This document shows, piece by piece, positions 1 through 9,288 of a stretch of DNA of 64,000 bases. How positions within the stretch are numbered: the first letter of the stretch is position 1; each line of letters begins with the position of its first letter. Position numbers and translations under genes: made by a program. Under the pieces are notes generated by a model that was not told the origin of the DNA, did no database searches, and worked only from the letters and a program-made list of their open reading frames with translations. Source of the DNA: Labilibaculum sp. K2S (lineage in GTDB: Bacteria > Bacteroidota > Bacteroidia > Bacteroidales > Marinifilaceae); assembly GCF_030372765.1 (NCBI RefSeq), contig NZ_JAUCMW010000001.1, forward strand, positions 654,928 through 718,927, written 5' to 3'.

Positions 1-1008
1 GGGATTTTTTCAAGTTTGGCGGGACCGGTTCCCGGTTATGATATGCAGCGTATATTGTCGACACAAACACCTCGTGATGCTGCCAAAATGAGCGGATTGA
101 CATCGTTAGTATTATATCCTCCCCGTTATTTAATGGTGGCTAGTTTGGGAATACTTGGATTAGTATTTGTGGCACCCATGATGAAAGCAGGAGGGGGAGA
201 TCTTGATTTTGAGAAAATTCTCCCATATGTGATTAATAATTTGTTGCCAGTAGGACTAAAAGGAATTATTCTTGCTGGATTATTGGCAGCATTCATGTCA
301 ACTTTCTCAGCATTTGTGAATGCTGCACCTGCTTACATTGTAAACGATTTGTACAAACAATATATCAACCCGCACGCTTCCGATAAAAAATACATTCGGA
401 TTAGCTATATAGCCTCATTTGGTATTGTGATTGTAGGCATTGTTTTTGGATTATTTTCCGGATCAATTAATTCCCTTACGCTTTGGATAACTTCCTCCCT
501 GTATGGTGGGTATGTAGTTTCCAATGTGTTGAAATGGGTTTGGTGGCGATTTAACGGCTATGGCTATTTCTGGGGAATGATCGCAGGTTTGGCTGGGTCA
601 ACCGTTAAATTTTTGTTTTTCCCGGATACTCCGGACATTTATATATTCCCGATTATTTTGATAATGGCTTCTGCAGGAAGCTTCCTTGGTTGTTATCTCT
701 CTGCTCCGGTTGATGATAGAACTCTCATTGAATTTTATAAAAATGTACGTCCTTGGGGTTGGTGGAATCCTGTGTACGAAAAGGCTAGGAAAATTTATCC
801 TGAAATTACTAAGAATGAGGATTTAGCCCGCGATGGAATTAATGTTTTGGTTGGCATTGTATGGCAAATGACCTTGATTACTGCTCCAGTTTATTTGGTA
901 GTACGCCATTATCAGGGCTTAATTATTTCTCTTATTCTATTTGCAATCACTTCCACGATATTGAAATTTAACTGGCTTAATAAAATAAAGGATTATGAAA
1001 AAATATAA
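1..1008 (+). CDS. Sodium:solute symporter (SSS family), C-terminal part, cut by window start
   Basis: The frame is open from base 1, so this is the C-terminal part (about 335 residues) of a longer gene; the TTG at 16 is not a believable start. The protein is very hydrophobic, with repeated membrane spans. It has the SSS-type segment around PVPGYDMQRILSTQ followed by a span ending in AAFMSTFSAFVNAAPAYIVN, which resembles the conserved late-helix region of SSS transporters. Family members import sugars, sialic acid, proline or similar solutes with Na+. It overlaps the following esterase gene by 14 bases, so the two are co-transcribed. With the N-acylglucosamine 2-epimerase downstream, an amino-sugar or sialic-acid-like substrate is likely (inference); the substrate cannot be read from the sequence. 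Confidence 0.85.
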   Translation, partial: GIFSSLAGPVPGYDMQRILSTQTPRDAAKMSGLTSLVLYPPRYLMVASLGILGLVFVAPMMKAGGGDLDFEKILPYVINNLLPVGLKGIILAGLLAAFMSTFSAFVNAAPAYIVNDLYKQYINPHASDKKYIRISYIASFGIVIVGIVFGLFSGSINSLTLWITSSLYGGYVVSNVLKWVWWRFNGYGYFWGMIAGLAGSTVKFLFFPDTPDIYIFPIILIMASAGSFLGCYLSAPVDDRTLIEFYKNVRPWGWWNPVYEKARKIYPEITKNEDLARDGINVLVGIVWQMTLITAPVYLVVRHYQGLIISLILFAITSTILKFNWLNKIKDYEKI

Positions 1009-1729
1009 ACGTTTCTATTTTCCAAAAATACAGCACATTAGAAGATTGTTTTTTGCAGTTGTTGTGTTTTTCGGAGCTGTTGTTTTTTCAGAGAATACAA
1101 CAGCTCAGAATACCATAGCATATGATACCACTTATACATTTGCACATTACAAGATAAGACGTGCATTTTATGAAGGACTACCAAACCGGAAACATGAAAT
1201 TGTTTTTTTGGGTAACAGTATTACTGAGAACGGTGATTGGAATGAGATCTTCAGAAATAAAAACATAGTAAACCGTGGGATTGGTGGGGATGTGTGTTGG
1301 GGGGTGCTCAATCGGTTGGATGAAGTTTTGTCATCGCAACCAAAATACATTTTTTTGATGATTGGAATAAATGATATTGGGCGGAGTGTACCAGTGGATA
1401 TTATTGCCGGTAAAATTCAAGAGATTATTTGGAGGATTAAAGCGGAATCGCCCTTAACTAAAGTATACCTCCAGAGTGTTTTACCCATAAACGAAGAGAT
1501 TATTTGGTACGATTACATGAAAAACAAATCAGATAAAATAATAGAACTCAACGAGCAACTTGTATCCATTGCAGCTAAAAGCAAGATCCGATTTATTGAT
1601 TTGTATTCTCATTTTGTTGATGAAAAAGGAAATTTAAAGCAGGAATTAACTGCTGATGGAATTCATTTGAGTGCCTGTGGTTATTTGCTTTGGCGTGATA
1701 TTTTCAAGGGAAAAGGAATTCGGTTCTAA
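995..1729 (+). CDS. SGNH/GDSL-type esterase, exported
   Basis: A 244-residue protein starting inside the end of the symporter gene. An N-terminal basic stretch and a hydrophobic segment (about residues 18-37, ending ENTTAQ) look like a signal peptide. The SGNH blocks are all visible: block I GNSIT with Ser75, block II NRGIGGD, block III MIGINDI and block V DGIH with Asp221 and His224. Such enzymes remove acyl groups from carbohydrates; the nearest functional analogy is periplasmic sialate or sugar O-acetylesterases. It lies in one operon with the symporter, the DUF4434-type protein and the epimerase, so deacylation of a sugar before uptake is a reasonable role. The exact substrate is not known. 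Confidence 0.85.
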   Translation: MKKYKRFYFPKIQHIRRLFFAVVVFFGAVVFSENTTAQNTIAYDTTYTFAHYKIRRAFYEGLPNRKHEIVFLGNSITENGDWNEIFRNKNIVNRGIGGDVCWGVLNRLDEVLSSQPKYIFLMIGINDIGRSVPVDIIAGKIQEIIWRIKAESPLTKVYLQSVLPINEEIIWYDYMKNKSDKIIELNEQLVSIAAKSKIRFIDLYSHFVDEKGNLKQELTADGIHLSACGYLLWRDIFKGKGIRF

Positions 1730-1765
1730 ATAGGATTAAGGTATTAAATATAAAAGGAAAACGGG

Positions 1766-2701
1766 ATGAAGATTAAAGGTACTTTTTTGGATGAAATCAG
1801 TCATGATATTCCTCATCAGAATTGGGGCAGACTTGAATGGGAAAAGGATTTTGTTCACATGAAGCTTATTGGTATTAATACAGTCATTTTAATCCGCAGC
1901 GGATATCAAAAATGGCTGACCTACCCATCGAAAATACTTACGACTCAGGAGGGAGCATATTTACCATCAGTTGATCTTGTACAGTTGTTTTTGGAATTAA
2001 GTGAAAAACATGGTATGGATTTTTATTTTGGATTGTATGATTCTGGACGCTATTGGGTAAATGGTAATTTTCAGAAGGAGTTGGATCTGAATAAAGTCCT
2101 TGTTGATGAAGTTTGGAATACTTATGGGCACATGAAGGCATTTAAAGGATGGTACATTTCTCAGGAATGTAGTCGCAAAACTGATGCAATAATTAATATG
2201 TATTCAGGATTGGGCAATCATTGCAAATCGGTTTCAGGGAACCTTACGACTTTAATTTCACCCTACATTGACGGAATTAAAAATATCAGTCAGTACACTT
2301 CAGAAACCAATAGGAGCGAAGGAATAAGTCTTCAGCGTCATCAACAAGATTGGAGTGAAATTTTTGATGGAATAAAAAATGCTGTAGATATTGTTGCTTT
2401 TCAGGACGGACATGTGAGTTTCGACGAGCTGGATGAGTTTTTGACGATAAACAAGCAGATGGCTGATAGCGCTGGTATCCGCAGTTGGACGAATTCAGAG
2501 ACTTTCGATCGCGATATGCCAATTAAGTTTTTGCCTATTAAATGGGAAAAATTATTAATGAAGCTAAATGCGGCTAAGCGCGCAGGCATGGAACAAGCTA
2601 TAACTTTTGAATTTTCACATTTCATGAGCCCACAGTCAGCCTATTTGCAGGCAGGGCACTTATACAATCGGTACAGGGAGTATCTTGACTGTTTGAAATA
2701 G
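1766..2701 (+). CDS. DUF4434-type protein, probable TIM-barrel glycan-active protein
   Basis: A 311-residue protein without a visible signal peptide. The opening KGTFLDEISHDIPHQNWG, then a segment about a moving target (MKLIGINTVILIRSGY), resembles the DUF4434 family, whose members look like glycoside-hydrolase-type TIM barrels. Aromatic and acidic residues typical of sugar sites are present (WYISQECS, AFQDGHVSFDELDEF, SWTNSETFD). No enzyme activity is established for this family as far as I know. It is 36 bases after the esterase gene and 36 bases before the epimerase gene, in the same operon. Function unknown; hydrolysis or recognition of the same amino-sugar substrate is an inference. Confidence 0.7.
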   Translation: MKIKGTFLDEISHDIPHQNWGRLEWEKDFVHMKLIGINTVILIRSGYQKWLTYPSKILTTQEGAYLPSVDLVQLFLELSEKHGMDFYFGLYDSGRYWVNGNFQKELDLNKVLVDEVWNTYGHMKAFKGWYISQECSRKTDAIINMYSGLGNHCKSVSGNLTTLISPYIDGIKNISQYTSETNRSEGISLQRHQQDWSEIFDGIKNAVDIVAFQDGHVSFDELDEFLTINKQMADSAGIRSWTNSETFDRDMPIKFLPIKWEKLLMKLNAAKRAGMEQAITFEFSHFMSPQSAYLQAGHLYNRYREYLDCLK

Positions 2702-2737
2702 CAATCCACAGGTAGAATTATAAATTTAGGAAGAGAC

Positions 2738-3913
2738 GTGAACGATTTTAAAAAAATAGCAGAACAATACAAAATTGAATTACTTGAGAATATTGTTCCA
2801 TTTTGGCTGAATAATTCTCAAGATAAAAAATTTGGCGGGTATTTTAGTTGCCTCGATCGCGAAGGTAAAGTTTTTGATACTGATAAATTTATTTGGTTGC
2901 AGGGACGCGAAGTTTGGTTTTTTTCTATGCTCTACAATAAGTTGGAGAAAAAACAAGAGTGGCTGGATGTTGCTGTTCATGGGGCAGAATTTTTAAAAAA
3001 ATATGGTCACGATGGAAATCTAAATTGGTATTTTTCGTTGAACCGAGAGGGAAAACCCTTGGTTGAGCCCTATAATATTTTTTCATACACATTTGCATGT
3101 ATGGCTTTTGGTCAGTTAAGTAAAGCCACAGGAAATCAGGAGTATGCAGATATAGCACTGAAAACCTTCAACATTATTCTGTCGAAAACCAATAACCCCA
3201 AGGGACAATGGAGTAAAGTGTTTCCCGGAACAAGAAATCTGAAAAATTTTGCGTTGCCCATGATTCTTTGTAATCTGGCGCTTGAGATTGAACACTTACT
3301 GGATGCCGATTTTTTGAAAGAAACCATGGAAAGCTGTATTCATGAAGTAATGGAGGTATTTTATCGCCCGGATTTAGATTTGGTTGTTGAGAATCTAAAT
3401 ACAGATGGCACTCTTTCCGATACTTTTGACGGTCGTTTGTTAAATCCCGGGCATGCCATCGAGGCTATGTGGTTCATCATGGATTTGGGGGTGCGCCTAA
3501 ATCGCCCCGAACTAATCACCAAAGCCAGCGATATTGCCATCCGCATGGTTGAATACGGTTGGGATAAGCAACATGGTGGCATTTTTTATTTCATTGATCG
3601 GCTGGGATACCCGACTCAACAGTTGGAGTGGGATCAAAAATTGTGGTGGGTACACATTGAAACACTGATAACAATGTTGAAAGCTTATCAACTGACTGGC
3701 TCCGAAAAAAGTTTGGAATGGTTCCGGAAAGTTCACGATTATACATGGATGCACTTTAAAGATGAAAAGCATCCAGAGTGGTTTGGATATCTAAACCGTC
3801 AGGGAGAGGTCTTACTTCCGCTTAAAGGCGGAAAATGGAAAGGTTGTTTTCATGTACCACGTGGTTTATTTCAGTGTTGGCAAAGCCTGGAAGCAATTTC
3901 GAATAAAGAATAG
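2738..3913 (+). CDS. N-acylglucosamine 2-epimerase family protein (AGE)
   Basis: A 391-residue (alpha/alpha)6-barrel epimerase, cytoplasmic, with a GTG start preceded by the purine-rich AGGAAGAG at 2728-2735. The residues I recall as catalytic in the cyanobacterial (Anabaena) enzyme fall at the same numbers here: Arg57 (GREVWF), His239 (NPGHAIEAMWF), Glu308 (WVHIETL) and His372 (CFHVPRG). The length also fits that subgroup. Such enzymes interconvert N-acetylglucosamine and N-acetylmannosamine, a step of sialic acid breakdown; related family members act on cellobiose or mannose. The operon with an SSS symporter and esterases supports amino-sugar use. No sialic acid lyase is in view; it could lie beyond the left edge. 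Confidence 0.85.
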   Translation: MNDFKKIAEQYKIELLENIVPFWLNNSQDKKFGGYFSCLDREGKVFDTDKFIWLQGREVWFFSMLYNKLEKKQEWLDVAVHGAEFLKKYGHDGNLNWYFSLNREGKPLVEPYNIFSYTFACMAFGQLSKATGNQEYADIALKTFNIILSKTNNPKGQWSKVFPGTRNLKNFALPMILCNLALEIEHLLDADFLKETMESCIHEVMEVFYRPDLDLVVENLNTDGTLSDTFDGRLLNPGHAIEAMWFIMDLGVRLNRPELITKASDIAIRMVEYGWDKQHGGIFYFIDRLGYPTQQLEWDQKLWWVHIETLITMLKAYQLTGSEKSLEWFRKVHDYTWMHFKDEKHPEWFGYLNRQGEVLLPLKGGKWKGCFHVPRGLFQCWQSLEAISNKE

Positions 3914-3925
3914 GAAAACAAAGAG

Positions 3926-5842
3926 ATGATTTACATGAAAAAATATTTAATTCTGGTTGTACTGGTTTTGTTCAGTTTAGTAAATTCAGAAGCACAAACT
4001 AAAGCCGAAACACCAACTACCGACACCGATGTTTTAGTTATTGGAGGTGGTGCCAGTGGAACCATGGCGGGTATTCAGGCTGCTCGAATGGGCGTGTCTG
4101 CCATTATTGTGGAAGAAACCCTCTGGCTCGGAGGAATGCTTACTTCTGCCGGAGTTAGTGCCATTGATGGAAATTATCGCTTGCATTCTGGTTTATGGGA
4201 GGAATTTAGGCAGTCGTTGTATCAGCATTACGGAGGGGCTGAAGGTGTGAAATCCGGATGGGTAAGCAATGTATTGTTTGAACCTCAGGTAGGAGAGAAG
4301 ATTCTTTCTCAGTTTGTGGATGCAGAAAATAAGCTGACTGTAGTAAGGGAAGCTCGGTTGGAAAATATAAAAAAAACAAACACGGGGTGGGAGGCGATCA
4401 TTCTGAAAGATGGTATGCGATATAGAATCAATGCACGGATTGTTATTGATGGTACGGAATTGGGCGATGTTGCGAAGCAGGTGGGCATTACTTACGACAT
4501 CGGCATGGATTCGAAGCACGAAACAGGAGAAGCAATTGCTCCCGAAGAATCCAACGATATAATTCAGGATCTGACATATGCAGTTACACTTAAAGATTAT
4601 GGGACTTCGGTTGATGCAAGCATTCCTCGTCCTGAAGGATATGATCCAAGTCTATTTTTATGCACGTGTGCAGGCAAATGTGCTGAAGATAAGATCGGCA
4701 GGAAATTATGGGATTGCGATTTTATGATGAAATACGGAAAGCTACCCAACGGTTATTACATGATTAATTGGCCCATTTCAGGCAATGATTATTATCTGAA
4801 TACCATCGAAATGGATCGCGAAGAACGCAAGGAAGCGATACAGGAAGCGAAAAATTACACTCTTAATTATCTGTATTATTTACAAACAGAATTGGGGTAT
4901 AAACATCTTGGTATTGCAGATGATGTGTTCCCAACAACCGATGGATTCCCGTTGATACCGTATTACCGTGAATCTAGACGAATTAAAGGGATCGTTCAAT
5001 TTACAGTGAACGATTTGGCAAAACCTTTTGAACAGGAAACCGCTTTATATCGGACAGGAATTGCAGTTGGAGACTATCCGGTTGATCATCATCATCAGGC
5101 ATATCCGGAAGCAGCTTCATTGCCGGAACTGCATTTTTATCCTGTTCCTTCGTATTCTCTGCCACTGGGAACACTGATTCCTAAAGAAACGGATGATTTC
5201 ATTGTGGCCGAAAAATCAATATCGGTTAGCAATATAGTAAACGGAACAACCCGTCTGCAGCCAGTTTGTATTTTGATTGGTCAGGCTTCAGGAGTCTTGG
5301 CCGCTTTGGCAGTTCAGAAAAATGTATCCCCTTCCAGAGTTAGCGTTCGGGATGTACAGAATGCATTGCTAAATGCCGGCGCCTATCTGATGCCTTATTC
5401 CGATCTGGAAAAGAATTCTTCAGCCTTTCTTCCATTGCAGCGCATTGGAACGACTGGAATATTGAAAGGCGAAGGGAAAAATATTGGTTGGGAAAATCAC
5501 ACCTATATTTATCCCGATAGTTTGGTAAGCAGATTGGCTCTGTCCGATGGATTGGCCGATTGGATAAATCCAGAAAAACTGAAATTGAAGGGGGAAGTTG
5601 TTTCGTATCAGGAATGTTTGACTGTTATTCAACTTCTAGGTAAGGAATACAATCAGACCTGTGGTAAAAAGAGTTTGTCCAGACTTAAAAAAGAAGCAGA
5701 TTCGATATTGAAAGCAAAAAGCATGGCAACACCTCTATTGCAGGATTCTGTGAGCCGAGCTGCGTTTGCAACGCTATTGGATGAGATGTTGAATCCTTTT
5801 GAAATACGTCAAGTTGATCATTTGGGAAAGTTTATTAATTAG
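3926..5842 (+). CDS. FAD-dependent oxidoreductase of the FAD_oxidored type, secreted
   Basis: A 638-residue protein with a signal peptide (MKKYLILVVLVLFSLVNSEAQ, second possible start at 3935). Right after it comes a dinucleotide-binding fold VLVIGGGASGTMAGIQAAR, then EETLWLGGMLTSAGVSAIDGN, the usual start of FAD_oxidored (PF12831-like) proteins found in polysaccharide and sugar loci of Bacteroidota. A late segment, NGTTRLQPVCILIGQASGVL, matches the family's conserved C-terminal FAD region. Substrate and physiological acceptor are unknown for most members. It is 12 bases after the epimerase gene and 10 bases before the next esterase gene, so it belongs to the same operon and probably acts on the same sugar or its aglycone (inference). 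Confidence 0.8.
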   Translation: MIYMKKYLILVVLVLFSLVNSEAQTKAETPTTDTDVLVIGGGASGTMAGIQAARMGVSAIIVEETLWLGGMLTSAGVSAIDGNYRLHSGLWEEFRQSLYQHYGGAEGVKSGWVSNVLFEPQVGEKILSQFVDAENKLTVVREARLENIKKTNTGWEAIILKDGMRYRINARIVIDGTELGDVAKQVGITYDIGMDSKHETGEAIAPEESNDIIQDLTYAVTLKDYGTSVDASIPRPEGYDPSLFLCTCAGKCAEDKIGRKLWDCDFMMKYGKLPNGYYMINWPISGNDYYLNTIEMDREERKEAIQEAKNYTLNYLYYLQTELGYKHLGIADDVFPTTDGFPLIPYYRESRRIKGIVQFTVNDLAKPFEQETALYRTGIAVGDYPVDHHHQAYPEAASLPELHFYPVPSYSLPLGTLIPKETDDFIVAEKSISVSNIVNGTTRLQPVCILIGQASGVLAALAVQKNVSPSRVSVRDVQNALLNAGAYLMPYSDLEKNSSAFLPLQRIGTTGILKGEGKNIGWENHTYIYPDSLVSRLALSDGLADWINPEKLKLKGEVVSYQECLTVIQLLGKEYNQTCGKKSLSRLKKEADSILKAKSMATPLLQDSVSRAAFATLLDEMLNPFEIRQVDHLGKFIN

Positions 5843-5852
5843 TAAATAAAAG

Positions 5853-6968
5853 ATGAAGAAGATTTATTTTTTTATAACTGCAATGATGCTTTTTACGCTT
5901 GTAAGCGGACAAAACAAGTGGCAGAATATTCCGGCAACAGATCCTTTTATTCATTACATGGGGAGAGTGGAACTACAGAATGATCAGGCTAGGTATAATT
6001 GGCCGGGAGTCGTTGTTTCTGCGAAGTTTACCGGATCATCTTTGGGGATCCATATAAAAGGTGGAGCCAGCAATTATTTTAATGTATGGATTGACGACAG
6101 ACCCGAGAAGGTGTTGCATGCCGTAAACGACACCACTTGGTGGTATCCTGAATGTTTAGAGAAGGGCATACATTATTTTCGACTGGTAAAGCGTACTGAA
6201 GCAGACATGGGAATGGTAAGTTTTTCCGGGATTTGTATAGGGGAAAATGAGTCGCTGTTAAAGTCGGATATATTTCAGGAGCGAAAGCTCTTGTTCATTG
6301 GAAACTCCATTACATGTGGTTACGGAGCAGAAGGAAAAGATAAATCAGAGAGTTTTAACCCCACTACCGAAAATTGCGAAAAGTCTTATGCCACCATTAT
6401 TGCACGTGCTTTTTGCGCACAATACCAACTTATTTCACATTCTGGTTTGGGTATGGTTCGTAATTATGGAGACACACAAAAGTTATCTGTAAAAATAAAA
6501 CCGATGCCAGCACGCCTTGATTATTTGTTTGATGGTGATTCAACGAAACATTATGATTTAAGTTTGTTTTATCCTGATGCCGTGGTAGTTAATTTAGGAA
6601 CTAACGATTTCTCTACTCAGCCTTTTCCTGATGAAGCTGATTTTATAGGAGCCGGAAAACAACTTATTATAAAATTGAGAAATTGCTATCCAGGGGTGAA
6701 AATATTCTGTATTACTGGTCCGATGATTAACGAACCCTGTTATTCGTATACAAAAAAAATAGTTGAGTCGATTCGTACTGAAATGAGAACTACTGATGTG
6801 TTATTTTTAGGTATCCCGAATGATTTGCTCAATTTGGACAGCGATTTGGGTTCCGACTGGCATCCTTCCTATCGGGGACAATTAAAAACAGCAAATCATA
6901 TTATTCCGCTTATGTCAACGGTATTGGATTGGAATTATATGTGGGATGAGCTCGAACGGGTTAGATAG
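5853..6968 (+). CDS. Two-domain SGNH esterase, carbohydrate-esterase-2-like
   Basis: A 371-residue secreted protein (signal peptide ending about VSGQ, residue 20). The N-terminal half (WPGVVVSAKFTGSSLGIHIK and following) looks like the jelly-roll domain that precedes the esterase domain in carbohydrate esterase family 2 proteins. The second half has SGNH motifs: GNSITCGYG with Ser152, NLGTNDF, and SDWHPS with Asp335 and His337. CE2 enzymes remove O-acetyl groups from sugars. It is the last gene of the operon; transcription probably ends at the hairpin at 7185-7215. Together with the first esterase the operon encodes two unrelated-length deacylases, which suggests a heavily acylated substrate (inference). 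Confidence 0.82.
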   Translation: MKKIYFFITAMMLFTLVSGQNKWQNIPATDPFIHYMGRVELQNDQARYNWPGVVVSAKFTGSSLGIHIKGGASNYFNVWIDDRPEKVLHAVNDTTWWYPECLEKGIHYFRLVKRTEADMGMVSFSGICIGENESLLKSDIFQERKLLFIGNSITCGYGAEGKDKSESFNPTTENCEKSYATIIARAFCAQYQLISHSGLGMVRNYGDTQKLSVKIKPMPARLDYLFDGDSTKHYDLSLFYPDAVVVNLGTNDFSTQPFPDEADFIGAGKQLIIKLRNCYPGVKIFCITGPMINEPCYSYTKKIVESIRTEMRTTDVLFLGIPNDLLNLDSDLGSDWHPSYRGQLKTANHIIPLMSTVLDWNYMWDELERVR

Positions 6969-7184
6969 TAATGTGAAGGGGATGAGTGGTCGAACTGAGG
7001 ATATCCATCTTAACGAAGGACAAAATTTGCTAAACTTGAAATCAAAGGTCAATTTCAGATTATTTCATCATATCGCGAAATTTACACCTCGAATATATAT
7101 TTTCCACTAAAACTACAAATGGGGTACAAAAATAACATATGATGAGAGGGAGGTAGGATAATATGAAGAGTAGATGGTACGAAA

Positions 7185-7215
7185 AAGCCCTGTTTTAACT
7201 AGTAAAATAGGGCTT
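7185..7215 (+). terminator. Hairpin terminator between the sugar operon and mnmE
   Basis: Arms AAGCCCTGTTTTA and TAAAATAGGGCTT pair over 13 positions (one G-T) around a 5-base loop. CTTTAATT follows on the + strand and an A-rich stretch precedes it, so it can serve both converging transcription units. The rest of 6969-7275 shows nothing recognisable. Confidence 0.75.
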
Positions 7216-7275
7216 CTTTAATTAGTCGTGTTTTATTTTATTGTGTGTCTATTTGTCGAACACACACTACTGGAA

Positions 7276-8673
7276 TTACTTTCCGATGCAGAAATTCTTA
7301 AATATATTTCCAAGAACTTCATCAGTTGATATATCGCCGGTAATCTCGCCCAAGAAATGAAGACATTCGCGAATATCCTGAGCTAAAAAGTCTGTAGGGA
7401 TATTTACTTCCAGACCGTTATTAACTCTGTCGATGCTTCCCAATGCGTTTTTAAGGGCTTCAAAATGGCGGATGTTGGTTACAATTACATCTTGCTCGTT
7501 AATAGCGCCCATATTTACTGTTTTTAGCAGTTCATTGGTTAATGAGTCAATATTTTGTTTTTGTTTTGCAGATATAAAAAGCAGTTTATCATCTGCCTGT
7601 ATACCTATTAAACTTTTAGCGAAGCCTTGAGGATTCGAAATCAAATCAATTTTATTGATGCAAACCACCAAATGCTGAACTTCGCGATCGATAGCTTGAT
7701 TGACCTTAAGAATCGAATCATTTACATCTTCAATATTACGGTCGGCATCAATCAGTAGAAGGATGATCTGAGCCTGTTTCATTTTGCTGTAGGTACGCTC
7801 TATTCCCATGCTCTCAATTTTATCAAGAGTAGTTCGAATACCTGCAGTATCAATAAACCGGAAAGTTATCCCGCCAAGGTTAATGGTATCTTCAATCACA
7901 TCACGGGTGGTACCGGCAATATCGGAAACAATAGCACGATCTTCATTCAGAAGTGCATTTAATAATGTTGATTTACCAACATTGGTGTTTCCTACAATGG
8001 CAACAGGAACACCGTTCTTAATTACGTTTCCCAACTCAAAAGAATTAACCAGTTTCTGAATCAGACTTTGTATTTCATTCACCAAATTAGTCAGTTGAGT
8101 ACGATCGGCAAATTCCACATCTTCCTCACCAAAATCGAGTTCCAATTCAATTAAAGAGATAAAGTTTAGTAAACGACCACGTAAATTGGCAATTTCGCTG
8201 GAAAAACCACCTCGCATCTGCTGCAATGCTACTTTATGAGCCGCAGCTGAACTGGATGCAATTAAATCAGCGACAGCTTCGGCTTGTGAAAGATCCATTT
8301 TGCCGTTTAAAAAAGCACGTTGTGTATATTCACCTGGATTAGCACTACGAGCCCCGTTCTTAAGCAAAACCTGAAGAATGCGGTATTGAATAAACGGAGC
8401 ACCGTGACAAGCAATTTCAATACTATTTTCGCCCGTGTAGGAGTAAGGGGCTTTAAAAACGCTCACCAAAACTTCGTCGATAATTTCTTCGCCATCCTGA
8501 ATCGTTCCAAAATGAACAGTGTTGGCTTTTTGATCCGCAATGAGTTTTTTGCTTGCTGCTGTAAATACTTTATCGCAAATTGTAAGAGCATCAGCTCCCG
8601 AAAGGCGCACAATCGCAATGGCTCCATTACCAGGAGCTGTTGAAATTGCACATATAGTAGATTGATCAATCAT
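7276..8673 (-). CDS. mnmE: tRNA uridine-5-carboxymethylaminomethyl modification GTPase MnmE
   Basis: A 465-residue protein of the usual length for the family. With MnmG it modifies the wobble uridine (position 34) of several tRNAs. The N-terminal tetrahydrofolate-binding domain opens with STICAISTAPGNGAIAIVRL. The G domain in the middle has P-loop GNTNVGKS, the GTTRD switch, DTAG and NKID. The C-terminal end is FCIGK, the C(I/L/V)GK motif with the catalytic cysteine. It is transcribed alone from the minus strand; a TATCTTTG promoter element lies at 8700-8707. Confidence 0.97.
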   Translation of the reverse strand: MIDQSTICAISTAPGNGAIAIVRLSGADALTICDKVFTAASKKLIADQKANTVHFGTIQDGEEIIDEVLVSVFKAPYSYTGENSIEIACHGAPFIQYRILQVLLKNGARSANPGEYTQRAFLNGKMDLSQAEAVADLIASSSAAAHKVALQQMRGGFSSEIANLRGRLLNFISLIELELDFGEEDVEFADRTQLTNLVNEIQSLIQKLVNSFELGNVIKNGVPVAIVGNTNVGKSTLLNALLNEDRAIVSDIAGTTRDVIEDTINLGGITFRFIDTAGIRTTLDKIESMGIERTYSKMKQAQIILLLIDADRNIEDVNDSILKVNQAIDREVQHLVVCINKIDLISNPQGFAKSLIGIQADDKLLFISAKQKQNIDSLTNELLKTVNMGAINEQDVIVTNIRHFEALKNALGSIDRVNNGLEVNIPTDFLAQDIRECLHFLGEITGDISTDEVLGNIFKNFCIGK

Positions 8674-8699
8674 AGTTTTTCAATTGTAATAATGAATTA

Positions 8700-8707
8700 C
8701 AAAGATA
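8700..8707 (-). promoter_or_regulatory. -7 promoter element of mnmE
   Basis: On the minus strand this reads TATCTTTG, a full match to the Bacteroidota TAnnTTTG element, 26 bases before the mnmE start codon. No clear -33 TTTG was found at the expected distance. Confidence 0.55.
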
Positions 8708-8809
8708 GAAGAGAATTACTAATTATAAATGCTGAGATGAACTTAATCCGGATCTTTGCAGCTGGTACTAATTTTTAAGCTTTTCGACACGTCAGCTTTT
8801 TTCTTTTAC

Positions 8810-8817
8810 TATTTTTG
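8810..8817 (+). promoter_or_regulatory. -7 promoter element of the small gene at 8839
   Basis: TATTTTTG fits TAnnTTTG and lies 21 bases before the ATG at 8839. Its position argues against a start at the TTG inside it (8815). Confidence 0.5.
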
Positions 8818-8838
8818 TCTGCAATTAAATCTGATACT

Positions 8839-9192
8839 ATGGAAAATATTACTGGTCGTTGGACTTTTAACGAAGATTTTGGCTTTGGCAAGGACGAAGG
8901 CTTTGCAGAATTTACTCAGAAAGGTGATTCATTAACAGGAGTTGTGGTTTATACTGAGAGAATTGATGATGAAACTCCATTCAGAGTTCAGCAGGAGGTT
9001 GAAGGTCGCTTTGATGGTGTTAATTTTAAAGTGACAGGAACAAAAGTTGAATTACTTGATGTTGAAAAGCAGTTTGAATACCATCTGGATACCTGGGAAG
9101 GAATTTTAAACGCTAATAATCAGATAGTAGGTCATAGTTACGATGATCATGATTGTTTTGGTGTGTTTGTAATGGAATTTATTGAGCTATAA
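8839..9192 (+). CDS. Conserved small protein, lipocalin-like fold suspected, function unknown
   Basis: A 117-residue soluble protein when started at the ATG at 8839. The possible TTG start at 8815 lies within the promoter and is rejected. The sequence alternates short beta-type stretches (ITGRWTFNEDFGFG, GFAEFTQKGDSLTGVVVYTE, VEGRFDGVNFKVTGTKVE, WEGILNANNQIVGHSYD), as in small beta-barrel or lipocalin-like proteins that begin with a GxW motif. No catalytic motif is evident. Its own promoter and a downstream hairpin make it a single-gene unit. Confidence 0.65.
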   Translation: MENITGRWTFNEDFGFGKDEGFAEFTQKGDSLTGVVVYTERIDDETPFRVQQEVEGRFDGVNFKVTGTKVELLDVEKQFEYHLDTWEGILNANNQIVGHSYDDHDCFGVFVMEFIEL

Positions 9193-9217
9193 CAGGATTC
9201 ATTTCAATGATTTGCAT

Positions 9218-9249
9218 AAAAAGATCGATGATTGCGTACCGATCTTTTT
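9218..9249 (+). terminator. Terminator after the small gene at 8839
   Basis: AAAAAGATCG and CGATCTTTTT form a perfect 10-base-pair stem with a 12-base loop. It ends in a T-run on both strands, so it can also stop transcription of the gene at 9289 coming from the right. Confidence 0.8.
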
Positions 9250-9288
9250 ACTGTTAGCTTGTGAAATTTTTGATGTTTGTAAGGCTCT

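Noticed and set aside
16..1008. TTG at 16 as start of the symporter gene
   Set aside because: The frame is open before it to base 1 and the protein begins in the middle of a transporter; the gene is cut by the window edge.
8815..8838. TTG start of the small gene at 8839
   Set aside because: It lies inside a TAnnTTTG promoter element; the ATG at 8839 starts directly before the conserved part.
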